Part shown: positions 23,334-32,128 of the stretch, one piece after another | Numbering within the stretch: the first letter of the stretch is position 1 | Layout of the letters: each line of letters starts with the position of its first letter | Notes under the pieces: model-generated | Told to the model about the DNA's origin: nothing | What the model saw: only the letters and a program-made list of their open reading frames with translations | Databases searched by the model: none | Made by a program: the position numbers and the translations under genes | Assembly (NCBI GenBank): GCA_038211475.1 | Contig: JBBQVN010000024.1 | Location: 1-34,118, forward strand | Length of the DNA stretch: 34,118 nucleotides | Reading direction: 5' to 3' | From: JANYBT01 sp038211475 | GTDB lineage: Bacteria > Acidobacteriota > Terriglobia > Terriglobales > Acidobacteriaceae

Positions 23334-26300
23334 CTAGACCACGAAATATTTTGCGCCGGGATGATGCACGACGATCGCTGAGGTACTTTGCTCGGGCTCC
23401 AGCAGAAACCCGCTGGTAAGCCGCACTCCTACGTTCTCTTCCGGCTTGAGCAGGAGAAACAATTTCGTTTGATCTTCGAGATTGGGGCACGCCGGATAAC
23501 CGACGGAATAGCGCGAGCCCTGATACTTCTGATGGAATAAATCGCGGACATGGGGCGAATCCTGAGCCGCGATGCCTAGCTCCTCGCGCATTTTCTTGTG
23601 GTGATATTCGGCGAGCGCTTCGGCGGTCTCCACGCTCAGGCCGTGGAGATACAGATACTTGGTATATTCTCCGCCCTCAAACAGGCGCTGGGTCTCGACC
23701 GAAGCCTTGGCGCCGATGGTGACCAGCGACAGGCCGATCACGTCCATCTTGCCGGAAGCCTTTGGCGCAAAGAAATCCGAGATGCACAGCTTGCGCCCTT
23801 CCCTTTGCCGCGGGAATGTGAACCGGACCTGCTCGGCAGCGCCGCCTGGGTGATAGACGACGACATCATTGCCTTCGCTTTGGGCGGGAAAATATCCCCA
23901 TACAACTTTCGGCTCAAATAATCCGCTGGCCGCAACTTCTTCCTGCAGCTCCATCTTGATAGGCCGGTACTTCTGGTCGACCAGACGGGCGTAGTCTTCC
24001 TGGGACGCGGTCTTCAACTGCCACTGGTTCTTGAACAGGGCGGTGTCGTTGATGTAGGCAAAGATTTCGCGCAGGTCGTAATCCTTCTTCACCTGCACGC
24101 CCCAGAACGGCGGCACGGGGATGGTGGGAGCATCAGTCACCACGGCGCTGCGCTCGCTGAAGACGGGGCCGGTTTCGGCGTCTACCGCGGCGGCTTTGGA
24201 ATACTCTCTCACCGTCCGGCCTTCGGCTAAGCGCGACTCCTTGGCGCCATTGGAGGATGCCAAGTCTTCCATCACGTGCAGACCGGCGAAAGCATCGTCG
24301 GCATAGAAGACCGCGCTCGAGTACTCGCGGCGGAGATCGTCCTCGACATACTTGCGAGTCAGGGCCGCGCCGCCGCAGATCACGGGGAAGGTCAAGTTCT
24401 GCCGCTGCAGATCTTGAATCACGTACTTCATCTCAAGGGTGGATTTGACCAGCAACCCGCTGAGCCCGATGGCGTCGGCATTATGTTCCAAGGCGGATTT
24501 GATGATAATGTCCGCCGGCTGCTTAATGCCGAGGTTAATAACCCGGTAGCCGTTATTAGAAAGGATAATATCCACCAGGTTCTTACCAATGTCGTGAACA
24601 TCTCCCTTGACGGTAGCGAGCACAATGGTGCCCTTTTGCGAGCCCGCCTTCTTTTCCATTTTCGGTTCCAGGTAGGCGACGGCTTGCTTCATCACAGCCG
24701 CCGAATCCAGGACCGACGGCAGTTGCATCTTGCGCGCGCCGAACAACTCGCCCACAGTGCGCATGCCATCGAGCAGCACAGTATTGATCAACTCCAGGGG
24801 TGAGTATTGAAGCAGCGCGACCTCGAGGAGTTCTTCCAAAGTCTTCCGGTGCGTCCCGTCTCCAACCGCCTTCTCGCCATTGATGATTGCAAACTTGAGC
24901 TTGTCTTCGATGGAGAGAGTTTCCACATGGGCGGTGGTGGTGGTCTGCGGTTTGCCCTTCAAAGCGGAGAAGTAGTTCATGTAGGCGGCAAGGGGATCGC
25001 CGGCTTCTTCGCCGCGATGGATCAACTTTCGCGCGAGTTCAACTTCTACTTGAGGAATTTTGTATAACGGGTAGATTTTGCTGTAGTTGGCAATCGCCAT
25101 GTCGAGGCCATTGTCCACCGCTTCGTGCATAAAAACGCTGTTCAAGACTCGCCGCGAGTAGGCATCGAGTCCGAAAGAAATATTGCTGACGCCCAGTATG
25201 GTGGTGACCTCGGGCAGCTCTTTCTTGATGCGGGCTACCGCCTTGAGTGTCTCCACTCCGGCCGTCCGATACTCCTGCTGCCCGGTGGAAATGGGCAAGG
25301 TTAAGGCGTCAAAGATGAGGTCCACTGGACGGATGCCGTACTTCTGAGTCGCCAAATCGAAGATGCGATGAGCGATCGCAACTTTCTTGTCGGCCGTCAG
25401 GGCCATGCCGTCTTCGTCAATGGTCAGAGCGATCACCGCCGCGCCATACCGCTTGGCCATAGGCAGAACTTTGGAGGTGCGTTTCTCGCCATCTTCGAGG
25501 TTGATGGAGTTGATTATGGCCTTGCCAGGAATGCGCTTCAGGGCCTCTTCGACGACGTCGGCCTCGGTGGAATCGACGAGGATCGGCGCTGGAACGCGGG
25601 TGGCCACTTTTTCCAATATCGAACTGATATATCCCTTTTCGTCTTCTCCCACGATGGCACAACACAAGTCGAGCATGTGGGAGCCTTCGTTGGACAGGCG
25701 CTTGGCCAGCGCCAGGATTTCGTCATAGTTGCGACTCTGCACAAGATTGCGGAAATGCTCGACCCGGGTCGTGGTGTTCATTTCTTCAGCCACAATCAGT
25801 GGCTTGGGATCGAGATCGAGGGGCACGGAAGTGTAAGCGCTGGAGGCAGCACCGGCGGGCTTAACATGGCGCGGCGCGGTCATGACACCGGAGACGGCAT
25901 CCACTACTGCTTTCAAGTGGTCAGGAGTTGTGCCGCAACAGCCGCCCACGATGCGCACGCCATAGTCCACGACGAAGTGCTTCAGGTTGATCGCAAGTTC
26001 CTGCGGAGTGAGCTTGTAAACCGCGCGGCCTCGATCGTTCTGCGGCAGCCCGGCGTTGGGCAGCACTGAGATATGCTTAGTGCAATTCAGCCCGAGGTAG
26101 CGAACGGCGTCGTTCATCTCAACCGGGCCAGTGGCGCAGTTGAGACCGATGGTGTCAATGTCGAAAGGCTCGAGTGCAGTCAGGGCGGCACCGATTTCGG
26201 TGCCCAGCAGCATCGTGCCGGTAGCTTCGAGGGTCACTTGAACACTGACCGGCAGCCGTTTGCCCGCACGCTGCATAGCGTCGAAGGTGCCAGCGAGCGC

Positions 26301-26801
26301 TGCTTTGGCTTGCAGCAGGTCCTGGGAAGTCTCAATCAGAAGAACATCCACGCCGCCTTCAATGAGCGCGAGGGCTTGCTCCTGGTAAGCCGCCGCCATG
26401 GCGTCAAACAGAATGTGTCCGAGAGAGGGCAGCTTGGTGGTGGGACCCATGGAGCCGGCAACGAAACGCGGCCGCTCCGGGGTTGAGAACTGGAGCGCGA
26501 CTTGCTTGGCAAGCCTGGCCGCCGCGAGGTTGAGTTCAGTGGTCTGATCTTGCAGGTCGTATTCGGCCAGAACGATACGGGTAGAACCAAAGGTGTTGGT
26601 CTCGACCACATCGCATCCCACGGCGAAGAACGAGGCGTGGATATCGCGAACGATGTCAGGACGGCTCAGGACCAGGAGTTCGTTGCATCCCTCTTTGCCC
26701 CAGAAATCGTCTACAGTGGGGTTGCGAAACTGGATGTTGGTCCCCATGGCGCCGTCATAGACGACGACGCGTTCTTTCACGGCCTGTAGAAAATCGGTCA
26801 T
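23334..26801 (-). CDS. metH: Cobalamin-dependent methionine synthase (MetH)
   Basis: A complete 1155-aa MetH, making methionine from homocysteine with 5-methyl-THF and B12. Domains in order: homocysteine binding (about 1-320; zinc ligands Cys222, Cys288 and Cys289 in GLNCATGP and GGCCGTT); methyl-THF/pterin binding (about 335-610, including ILGVSNISFGLD); B12 cap (about 625-715); B12 Rossmann domain with DVHDIGKN, His736 being the lower cobalt ligand; and the SAM-dependent reactivation domain (about 890-1155) with GYPACPNLED. The activation domain is a little different from E. coli (SRYSVGYPACP in place of RPAPGYPACP). No SAM or B12 riboswitch is visible upstream. With ftcD it adds to one-carbon metabolism. 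Confidence 0.97.
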   Translation of the reverse strand: MTDFLQAVKERVVVYDGAMGTNIQFRNPTVDDFWGKEGCNELLVLSRPDIVRDIHASFFAVGCDVVETNTFGSTRIVLAEYDLQDQTTELNLAAARLAKQVALQFSTPERPRFVAGSMGPTTKLPSLGHILFDAMAAAYQEQALALIEGGVDVLLIETSQDLLQAKAALAGTFDAMQRAGKRLPVSVQVTLEATGTMLLGTEIGAALTALEPFDIDTIGLNCATGPVEMNDAVRYLGLNCTKHISVLPNAGLPQNDRGRAVYKLTPQELAINLKHFVVDYGVRIVGGCCGTTPDHLKAVVDAVSGVMTAPRHVKPAGAASSAYTSVPLDLDPKPLIVAEEMNTTTRVEHFRNLVQSRNYDEILALAKRLSNEGSHMLDLCCAIVGEDEKGYISSILEKVATRVPAPILVDSTEADVVEEALKRIPGKAIINSINLEDGEKRTSKVLPMAKRYGAAVIALTIDEDGMALTADKKVAIAHRIFDLATQKYGIRPVDLIFDALTLPISTGQQEYRTAGVETLKAVARIKKELPEVTTILGVSNISFGLDAYSRRVLNSVFMHEAVDNGLDMAIANYSKIYPLYKIPQVEVELARKLIHRGEEAGDPLAAYMNYFSALKGKPQTTTTAHVETLSIEDKLKFAIINGEKAVGDGTHRKTLEELLEVALLQYSPLELINTVLLDGMRTVGELFGARKMQLPSVLDSAAVMKQAVAYLEPKMEKKAGSQKGTIVLATVKGDVHDIGKNLVDIILSNNGYRVINLGIKQPADIIIKSALEHNADAIGLSGLLVKSTLEMKYVIQDLQRQNLTFPVICGGAALTRKYVEDDLRREYSSAVFYADDAFAGLHVMEDLASSNGAKESRLAEGRTVREYSKAAAVDAETGPVFSERSAVVTDAPTIPVPPFWGVQVKKDYDLREIFAYINDTALFKNQWQLKTASQEDYARLVDQKYRPIKMELQEEVAASGLFEPKVVWGYFPAQSEGNDVVVYHPGGAAEQVRFTFPRQREGRKLCISDFFAPKASGKMDVIGLSLVTIGAKASVETQRLFEGGEYTKYLYLHGLSVETAEALAEYHHKKMREELGIAAQDSPHVRDLFHQKYQGSRYSVGYPACPNLEDQTKLFLLLKPEENVGVRLTSGFLLEPEQSTSAIVVHHPGAKYFVV

Positions 26802-26877
26802 TCGTTTTCAATCTTGCAATCGTAAGTCGCGGGCTTGGCCAACTGGCAACGCGTGACTCACGTGCCGCCATACACAA

Positions 26878-26903
26878 ACGCCGGCCCACATGCAGGCCGG
26901 CGT
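26878..26903 (-). terminator. Hairpin downstream of nuoI
   Basis: ACGCCGGCC and GGCCGGCGT form a perfect 9-bp stem around an 8-base loop. Read on the minus strand it follows the nuoI stop by 30 bases and is followed by TTTGTGT, a weak T-tract. It would end the nuoI transcript before metH, which begins about 77 bases further on. Confidence 0.6.
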
Positions 26904-26933
26904 CAGAATTTGCGAATAGTTTCTGAAAGCTCT

Positions 26934-27464
26934 CTAACTCCCTGCCTCGGGATGCGCGGGCGCTCCGGCCTCGACTTCCGCTTGGTTGAATACAGAGTTC
27001 GATCCCATATGCGCTGGGGTCGGCGATAGCATCTGTTCCTTGCGATACACCAGGGTGCTGGCGTTGAACGTCGCCAATTCAAATCCGTGCCCATGGGTGA
27101 TGGCATCGGTGGGACATGCTTCCACGCAGTAGCCGCAGAAAATACATCGGTTGTAGTCGATGTTGTAAACCTTGGCGTAGCGCTCGGCGCCGGAAATGCG
27201 CTGCTGGGCGGTGTTTTCCGCGGCCTCAATGTAGATGCAATTGGCGGGGCAGGCAGCGGCGCACAGGAAGCAGGCCACGCATTTTTCCAGGCCATTCTCG
27301 TCGCGCTGCAGCACATGCATGCCGCGAAAACGCTCTTGGAACCGCGCTCCCTTGAGCGGGCCAGGGCCGTCTGGATAGTTTTCCACGGTGGTCGGCTGCA
27401 ACATTTCGCCGAAGGTGATGCTCATCCCTTTGGCGATGGCGCCGATATTCTTGATCACTGACAT
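26934..27464 (-). CDS. nuoI: NADH-quinone oxidoreductase subunit I (NuoI), stand-alone
   Basis: A 176-aa NuoI, the complex I subunit that carries the N6a and N6b [4Fe-4S] clusters in the electron path to quinone. The two ferredoxin motifs are CVACFLCAAACP and CIFCGYCVEACP. The N-terminal amphipathic stretch and the RFRGMHVLQRDENGLEKC lead-in are typical; the length is close to the usual 160-190 aa. It stands alone: both neighbours (metH and a protein of unknown function) are unrelated, and no other nuo gene is in the window. A TATACT lies nine bases before the ATG. It may be a separate copy, or the genome may keep nuoI outside its nuo operon. Confidence 0.92.
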   Translation of the reverse strand: MSVIKNIGAIAKGMSITFGEMLQPTTVENYPDGPGPLKGARFQERFRGMHVLQRDENGLEKCVACFLCAAACPANCIYIEAAENTAQQRISGAERYAKVYNIDYNRCIFCGYCVEACPTDAITHGHGFELATFNASTLVYRKEQMLSPTPAHMGSNSVFNQAEVEAGAPAHPEAGS

Positions 27465-27613
27465 GGCCTGATTAGTATAGCGGAAACCAGAGTGGGTTGA
27501 GACTTCGCAAGGGGGTATGTGGTGCGAGCTTTGAATACCGGGAGCAAAAGGCGCGCCGCGCAGGAAGTGTGACTGCGAGGGACGCGAGCATCGCGATTTG
27601 AGGGGCAGCGATA

Positions 27614-28324
27614 TTACTTGTGCTGCTCTGGTTTGAGCAATGCCTGGGCGCGCGAACGGACCACATTGATGACGGTGGGATCGGCGACGATTTGTTGCAA
27701 TATCAGAGCGGCGGCTTGAAGCTCCAGCAGGCTATGGGACTTGGCCATCTGTTCCATGCGTTTCAAGTCCTCGTCGAGCGCCAGTTTCTGATAGCGGTGG
27801 TCATAGTCGAGACGGCGGGCAAAATCGAGGGTGGCGGCCAGATTCTGGAAGATTTGGGTTAACTCCTGCACCGCGGGCAGTTCAGAGTAATTGTAGGTCG
27901 CCTGTCCGGTGCGTTGCGCATCCTGGTAAGCCAACGTCTTCTGTCCCATGGCGGCCAAACCCTGGTGGCGGGTTTCAAGCGGCGACTGAAAATATTTGGC
28001 CTTGGCGGCGAGCTCAAACACCCGGGTGGCGGTGTGTGCCGAGAGCACGAAGTCGAGATGGAACAGGTCTGGGGCCTGGGCATCCGCATAGCTTGCGGCT
28101 GGGGCTTTTGCTCGAGCGTCCGCTGCATTGTTGGCAGAAGGAGTGGCGGCGGACGCGATTACGCTACGGGAATCGTAGCTGGCTTTGCCGTCGGACTGGA
28201 CCTGAATCACATAGTGTTCGGGTTCGGACCGAGGAAAGTCCAGAGTAAAGGTGACGGTGGGGACTGGTTGGGCGAAGCCGACGACACTCCACAAGCAGAG
28301 CATGGATTGCAAAATGACTTTCAT
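27614..28324 (-). CDS. Secreted protein of unknown function
   Basis: A 236-aa protein with a signal peptide (about 1-18, ending VVGFAQ). The mature N-terminal part contains TVTFTLDFPRSEPEHYVIQV and YDSRSV, suggesting a small beta domain. An Ala/Asn-rich segment (about 57-82) is probably disordered. The C-terminal half is helical and acidic, with LDFARRLDYDHRYQKLALDEDLKRM. No catalytic motif is recognised. It follows ruvC on the same strand after 59 bases, so the two may share a transcript; similar pairs may occur in related genomes, which I cannot check. Confidence 0.7.
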   Translation of the reverse strand: MKVILQSMLCLWSVVGFAQPVPTVTFTLDFPRSEPEHYVIQVQSDGKASYDSRSVIASAATPSANNAADARAKAPAASYADAQAPDLFHLDFVLSAHTATRVFELAAKAKYFQSPLETRHQGLAAMGQKTLAYQDAQRTGQATYNYSELPAVQELTQIFQNLAATLDFARRLDYDHRYQKLALDEDLKRMEQMAKSHSLLELQAAALILQQIVADPTVINVVRSRAQALLKPEQHK

Positions 28325-28383
28325 GCGGAAAGGTCATCATGGCGAAGTAAGAGAAGTTCGTCAAGGCAGTGGTCCAGGATGGG

Positions 28384-28878
28384 CTAACGAGACTGTGCCC
28401 GCAAGGTGGCTGCGGTATGCAAATGACATATTGCAATGGCCAAGGCGTCGGCTGCGTCGGGAGACTCTGGCGCGGCGTCGAGCTTGAGCAGGAGCGTGAC
28501 CATATGTTGCACCTGCTCCTTTTGCGCGCGGCCATATCCCACGACCGCCGACTTGATAGTGAGCGGAGAATATTCCGCAACGTTCAGACCGGCGATGGCC
28601 GCGGCTAGCATTGCAACGCCGCGAACCTGGCCGAGCTTAAGCGCCGATTTCACGTTGAGGGCATAGAAAACATCTTCGATGGCTACTTCGTCAGGCTGGT
28701 GCTGGGTGATGAGTTGGTGAAGGCGAAGATAGATGTGAGACAGGCGCACGGCCATGGATTGGCGCTTGGAGAGTTTGATGTCGCCGCAATCGAGACAGAC
28801 CAGACTGTTGTCGGGAAGCAGGTCGACGATGCCATATCCGGTGAACTCGGTGCCGCAATCAATGCCGAGCACGCGCAT
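28384..28878 (-). CDS. ruvC: Crossover junction endodeoxyribonuclease RuvC
   Basis: A 164-aa RuvC, the dimeric nuclease that cuts Holliday junctions in homologous recombination. The metal-binding acidic residues are all present: Asp7 in LGIDCGTEFTGYG, Glu68 in AIEDVFYALN, and Asp141 and Asp144 in SPDAADALAIAICH. The motif VGYGRAQKEQVQHMV is also typical. ruvA and ruvB are not adjacent. A TACACT lies six bases before the ATG with no Shine-Dalgarno between, so translation could be leaderless. Confidence 0.95.
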   Translation of the reverse strand: MRVLGIDCGTEFTGYGIVDLLPDNSLVCLDCGDIKLSKRQSMAVRLSHIYLRLHQLITQHQPDEVAIEDVFYALNVKSALKLGQVRGVAMLAAAIAGLNVAEYSPLTIKSAVVGYGRAQKEQVQHMVTLLLKLDAAPESPDAADALAIAICHLHTAATLRAQSR

Positions 28879-28989
28879 GACGTGAGTGTAGCGCGCCGGG
28901 TACGCAATGGGTTAGCAATCTCGACACCGGCGCGGCTTCGCGAATCCCCGTGCTCGACCTGGACAGAAGGTCAGGCGACCCCGCCCAAT

Positions 28990-29253
28990 TCATTTCGCTT
29001 TCTTCGGAGGCGGAACTTTTGCGCCTTTTTTCCGGGCTTCGGATAGTCCAATAGCGATGGCCTGTTTGCGTGACTTGACTGTGCCACCTTTGCCTCCGGG
29101 GCCCGACTTCAGCTTTCCCCTTTTCTCACGGTGCACCGCGCTCCCGACACTCTTGCTAGCCGCCTCGCCGTATTTGCGTTCGCTCGGTTTCTTCCGGGCA
29201 CGCCCCGAGTTCGCAGCTCCTTTTTTTCCGGTGCTCTTTTTCTTTGCCGCCAT
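28990..29253 (-). CDS. Small Lys-rich basic protein (DUF6496-like)
   Basis: An 87-aa highly basic protein, about a quarter Lys with many Gly and Ala. The N-terminal half is low-complexity (MAAKKKSTGKKGAANSGRARKK). The C-terminal half has the conserved block GKGGTVKSRKQAIAIGLSEARKKGAKVPPP, cited by its core KSRKQAIAIGLSEARKKG, which matches small bacterial proteins annotated as DUF6496 or histone-like. They may bind nucleic acids; the function is not established. It is upstream of ruvC on the same strand, 111 bases away. Confidence 0.75.
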   Translation of the reverse strand: MAAKKKSTGKKGAANSGRARKKPSERKYGEAASKSVGSAVHREKRGKLKSGPGGKGGTVKSRKQAIAIGLSEARKKGAKVPPPKKAK

Positions 29254-29424
29254 AAACCCTCCGGCATTTTAGAGGCTTCAGATTCACGCAAGGTTGTTCA
29301 GAACAGCGGAATGCCAGGCGACATTGGAAGCTCTCGAGTTCCAGAGCGCAGGCTCGTAGGGGCACTTTGGTTTTTCAGTGGGTTTAACAGATGGGAAGGA
29401 TAGAAGACACTCTGCCTACGGAAA

Positions 29425-29446
29425 GGCTGGCGCATGCGCACCAGCC
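29425..29446 (-). terminator. Hairpin downstream of the small membrane protein gene
   Basis: GGCTGG (29425-29430) and CCAGCC (29441-29446) pair, and the inner CGCATGCGCA extends the stem with wobble pairs. On the minus strand it follows the small membrane protein stop by about 48 bases, with only a short TTTCC after it. A possible weak terminator. Confidence 0.35.
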
Positions 29447-29493
29447 CTCCTGGTTGGATTTGAACTTAGCTATTTCGGGAACGGCTGTTCCAG

Positions 29494-29718
29494 CTATCGA
29501 ACGCCGGTTCTGGCGGCCACTCCGGCTTCGTTCGCGATTCCGAAGATGCCTAGCACGATCGCCAAAACTCCGAGCAGCATAGTGCCGGGCCGTCCGATGT
29601 ATCCGGGCTGTTCCACGGCCACCCCACACGCAATGCAGAATACGCCTCCCGGGGTGATGAGCAGAACCCCGATCAGAATTTCCCAGGCCCAAGCAAGGTA
29701 GATGATCCAGCGTTTCAT
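29494..29718 (-). CDS. Small two-helix membrane protein
   Basis: A 74-aa protein with two predicted membrane segments (about residues 3-24 and 46-66) linked by CIACGVAVEQPGYIGRPGT. The start at 29718 is chosen because AAGGGAG lies seven bases before the ATG; a longer in-frame start would begin near the ybdD-like stop without such a site. Two Cys three apart (CIAC) occur at the end of helix 1. No family is recognised. It follows the cstA-ybdD-like pair on the same strand. Confidence 0.6.
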   Translation of the reverse strand: MKRWIIYLAWAWEILIGVLLITPGGVFCIACGVAVEQPGYIGRPGTMLLGVLAIVLGIFGIANEAGVAARTGVR

Positions 29719-29825
29719 AGACAACTCCCTTCTAGGATTGATGCGATTGGGAAGCATCAGCGCCAGAAGCATACCACCGCTGGGGAAGATTTGAACCAGC
29801 AAATCTCGACCGGTTTCCTGCGAAG

Positions 29826-30080
29826 TCAACAGCAGCGCGGATGGCGTGCCCGGGCGATTTCGGTCTCGCGCAGGAAAGCGGCGTAGGCGGTGCGCGAGGA
29901 AGGGCGATGGTGGCGAGCGAGAAACCGAGTGTAGGCGGCCTCGTCGAAGATTTCGCGCAAGATATCAGCCAGGGTTTGAAGGAGACGGGAGAGGGGACCG
30001 CGCGCGGGACTTTGCCGCGGGGCGGTGCGCGGCGGTTTTTCGCTTGGTTCAGAATGACAAACGTGTGGATTCTTGTTCAT
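29826..30080 (-). CDS. YbdD/YjiX-like small protein (DUF466), partner of CstA
   Basis: An 84-aa protein whose C-terminal 55 residues resemble E. coli YbdD/YjiX: SRLLQTLADILREIFDEAAY, then a loop, TAYAAFLRETEIARARH and the signature C-terminal RCC. Members accompany CstA/BtsT transporters, and E. coli YbdD/YjiX are reported to be needed for their pyruvate uptake. The start ATG overlaps the cstA stop by four bases (ATGA). The first ~28 residues (CHSEPSEKPP and on) are not family-like and seem encoded by a dispersed repeat. The six-base context matches translational coupling to cstA. Family assignment rests on C-terminal pattern and gene order. Confidence 0.75.
   Translation of the reverse strand: MNKNPHVCHSEPSEKPPRTAPRQSPARGPLSRLLQTLADILREIFDEAAYTRFLARHHRPSSRTAYAAFLRETEIARARHPRCC
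30001..30062. repeat. Dispersed-repeat-like segment inside the ybdD-like gene
   Basis: The plus strand here reads GGGACTTTGCCGCGGGGCGG, then TTTTTCGCTTGGTTCAGAATGACA. The second half resembles the TTCGCTTCGCTCAGAATGACA repeats I recall between genes of many soil bacteria. Here it codes for the non-conserved N-terminus of the YbdD-like protein. Confidence 0.5.
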
Positions 30081-32128
30081 TGAGAGACTCCGGATTGGCT
30101 CAACAGACGGGTTGGGACGAACGGCGCTTCTTTCACGCCTGCGGGTTTGCGTCCACTGAGGATACGGGACCATTCCAGTCCCGATTCGATCAGAATCGAT
30201 GCGACCATGACCACGAGGATGGCAGTCACTGCGGCGTCCAGTCGGTCGTTGAAAATCAGCCGGGCAGTCGCGCCGGAGGATGGGCTGGACGCGAGTTGCC
30301 GGGCATGCGCTAAAAACCCAATGCGCGGGTTCAAGCTCAGAACTTTCTGGTACGAGGCGGTAAAGGTCGCAGCCACCAGCCAGCACAATGGCGCGAGTGT
30401 GACCACCGCATAGCAACCGCGTCCCATCTTGATGATGATGGTGGTGGCGACGCACAGAGCCACGGTGGCCAGCAACTGGTTGGAGATGCCGAACAGCGGC
30501 CACAGCGAGTTGATGCCACCAAGCGGGTCCTTCACACCCTGCCACAGAAAATATCCCCAAGCGCCGACAATCACGGCGCTGGTGGCAAGAATCGACGGAT
30601 ACCAACTGGTGCGGCCGAGAGGCTTCCAGATGTGGCCGAGCGCATCCTGCACCATGAAGCGGCCAACCCGCGTGCCGGCGTCCAGAACGGTGAGAATGAA
30701 CAACGCTTCAAACATGATGGCGAAGTGGTACCAGAGGGCCATCAGGGTTTGGCCGCCAAGAGTGCGCGCGAAAATGTGGGCCATCCCCAGGGCAAAGGCA
30801 GGCGCGCCGCCGGTGCGGTTGAACAGGGTTTGTTCGCCGACCGCCTGCGCCAGAGATTGCATTTCGGCGGCGGTCACTGGGAATCCCCATGCGCTAATCG
30901 TTGCGGTAGCGGCTGCCGGGAGTTGGCCCACAATGCCGGCGGGGCTGTTAATGGCAAAGTAAACCCCAGGTTGGAGCACGCACGCGGCGATGGTCGCCAT
31001 GATCGCGACCATCGATTCCGCAAGCATGGCCCCGTAGCCCACCATGCGGATCTCAGGTTCGCGCGAAATCAGCTTGGGTGTCGTACCACTGGCAATCAAC
31101 GCGTGGAAGCCGCTGATCGCGCCGCACGCAATGGTGATGAACGCAAAAGGAAAGATAGAACCGGCGAAGACGGGGCCGGTTCCGTCAATGAACCGGGTTA
31201 GCGGAGGCATGTGAAGCGTGGGCCGCAGGGCTACGATGCCGAGAGCGAGCACCGCGATAGTTCCGAGCTTGACGAAGGTGCTGAGATAATCGCGCGGCGC
31301 CAGCAGTAGCCAGACTGGCAACGCCGAGGCTGCGAAACCATACACAATGATCATGGCGGCGAGGGCGGGCGCGGAGAAGGTGAACAGGCGCGCCCATGAC
31401 GGCGTCACCGAGACCCACTGTCCGCCGACCACCGCAAGCATCACCAGAATGAATCCAAGAACGCTGCTCTCCAGCACCTTTCCCGGTCGCAAGGCGCGCA
31501 GATACAGGCCCATGAGAAGCGCAATCGGGATGGTCATGGCAATAGTGAAAGTGCCCCAGGGGCTGGCCTTCAGCGCATTGACGACGATGAGAGCGGCGAC
31601 GCCCAGCAGGATGACGATAATCGCAATGACGGCGGCGTAAGCGACAAACCCGCCGACGCGGCCAATTTCCGACTTCACCATTTCGGTGAGCGATTTGCCA
31701 TCGCGGCGAACCGAGAACAACAAAATTACGAAGTCCTGGACGCATCCGCCAAAGATGGCGCCGGCGAGAATCCAGAGCGTGCCCGGAAGATAGCCGAACT
31801 GAGCGGCGAGCACCGGCCCGACCAGCGGCCCCGGACCGGCGATAGCAGCGAAGTGATGTCCGAAGACGACCCACTTATTGCTGGGGACGAAATCGCGGCC
31901 GTTGTCTAGGCGTTCGGCAGGCGTGGCGCGAAGGGGTTCCAACCCGAGCACCTTGGCCGCGATGAACTTGCTGTAGAAGCGGTAACCGAGCGCGTAACAA
32001 CAGACGGCGGCGACTACCAACCAGAGCGCGTTGATTTCCTCGCCGCGATGAACCGCGATGGTGCCCAGGGCGAAGGCACCAGCCAGACTGATGAACGTCC
32101 AAAGAAAAACGCGAGAGAGTTTGCTCAT
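30077..32128 (-). CDS. cstA: Carbon starvation protein A (CstA) transporter
   Basis: A 683-aa inner-membrane transporter with many predicted helices, close in length to E. coli CstA (701 aa). Family landmarks: NALWLVVAAVCCYALGYRFYSKFIA near the start, then TPAERLDNGRDFVPSNKWVVFGHHFAAIAGPGPLVGPVLAAQFGYLPG (landmarks NGRDF, FGHHFAAIAG, GPLVGP), and SGFHALIASGTTPK mid-protein. CstA and relatives import peptides and/or pyruvate, typically during nutrient limitation. The stop overlaps the YbdD-like start. It is divergent from the phosphofructokinase gene across about 209 bases, so both control regions share this gap. Confidence 0.95.
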   Translation of the reverse strand: MSKLSRVFLWTFISLAGAFALGTIAVHRGEEINALWLVVAAVCCYALGYRFYSKFIAAKVLGLEPLRATPAERLDNGRDFVPSNKWVVFGHHFAAIAGPGPLVGPVLAAQFGYLPGTLWILAGAIFGGCVQDFVILLFSVRRDGKSLTEMVKSEIGRVGGFVAYAAVIAIIVILLGVAALIVVNALKASPWGTFTIAMTIPIALLMGLYLRALRPGKVLESSVLGFILVMLAVVGGQWVSVTPSWARLFTFSAPALAAMIIVYGFAASALPVWLLLAPRDYLSTFVKLGTIAVLALGIVALRPTLHMPPLTRFIDGTGPVFAGSIFPFAFITIACGAISGFHALIASGTTPKLISREPEIRMVGYGAMLAESMVAIMATIAACVLQPGVYFAINSPAGIVGQLPAAATATISAWGFPVTAAEMQSLAQAVGEQTLFNRTGGAPAFALGMAHIFARTLGGQTLMALWYHFAIMFEALFILTVLDAGTRVGRFMVQDALGHIWKPLGRTSWYPSILATSAVIVGAWGYFLWQGVKDPLGGINSLWPLFGISNQLLATVALCVATTIIIKMGRGCYAVVTLAPLCWLVAATFTASYQKVLSLNPRIGFLAHARQLASSPSSGATARLIFNDRLDAAVTAILVVMVASILIESGLEWSRILSGRKPAGVKEAPFVPTRLLSQSGVSQ

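Noticed and set aside
26802..26933. SAM, SAH or cobalamin riboswitch upstream of metH
   Set aside because: The gap before metH is too short and holds only the nuoI terminator-like hairpin; no conserved riboswitch core was seen.
29440..29475. tRNA-like GTTCAAATCC on the minus strand (also near 29785)
   Set aside because: The flanking bases do not pair as a T arm, and no acceptor or anticodon arm can be drawn.
29826..30605. A 259-codon minus-strand ORF overlapping the 3' part of cstA
   Set aside because: The upstream two thirds is a shadow frame of cstA; only the last 84 codons, after the ATGA overlap, form a plausible gene.
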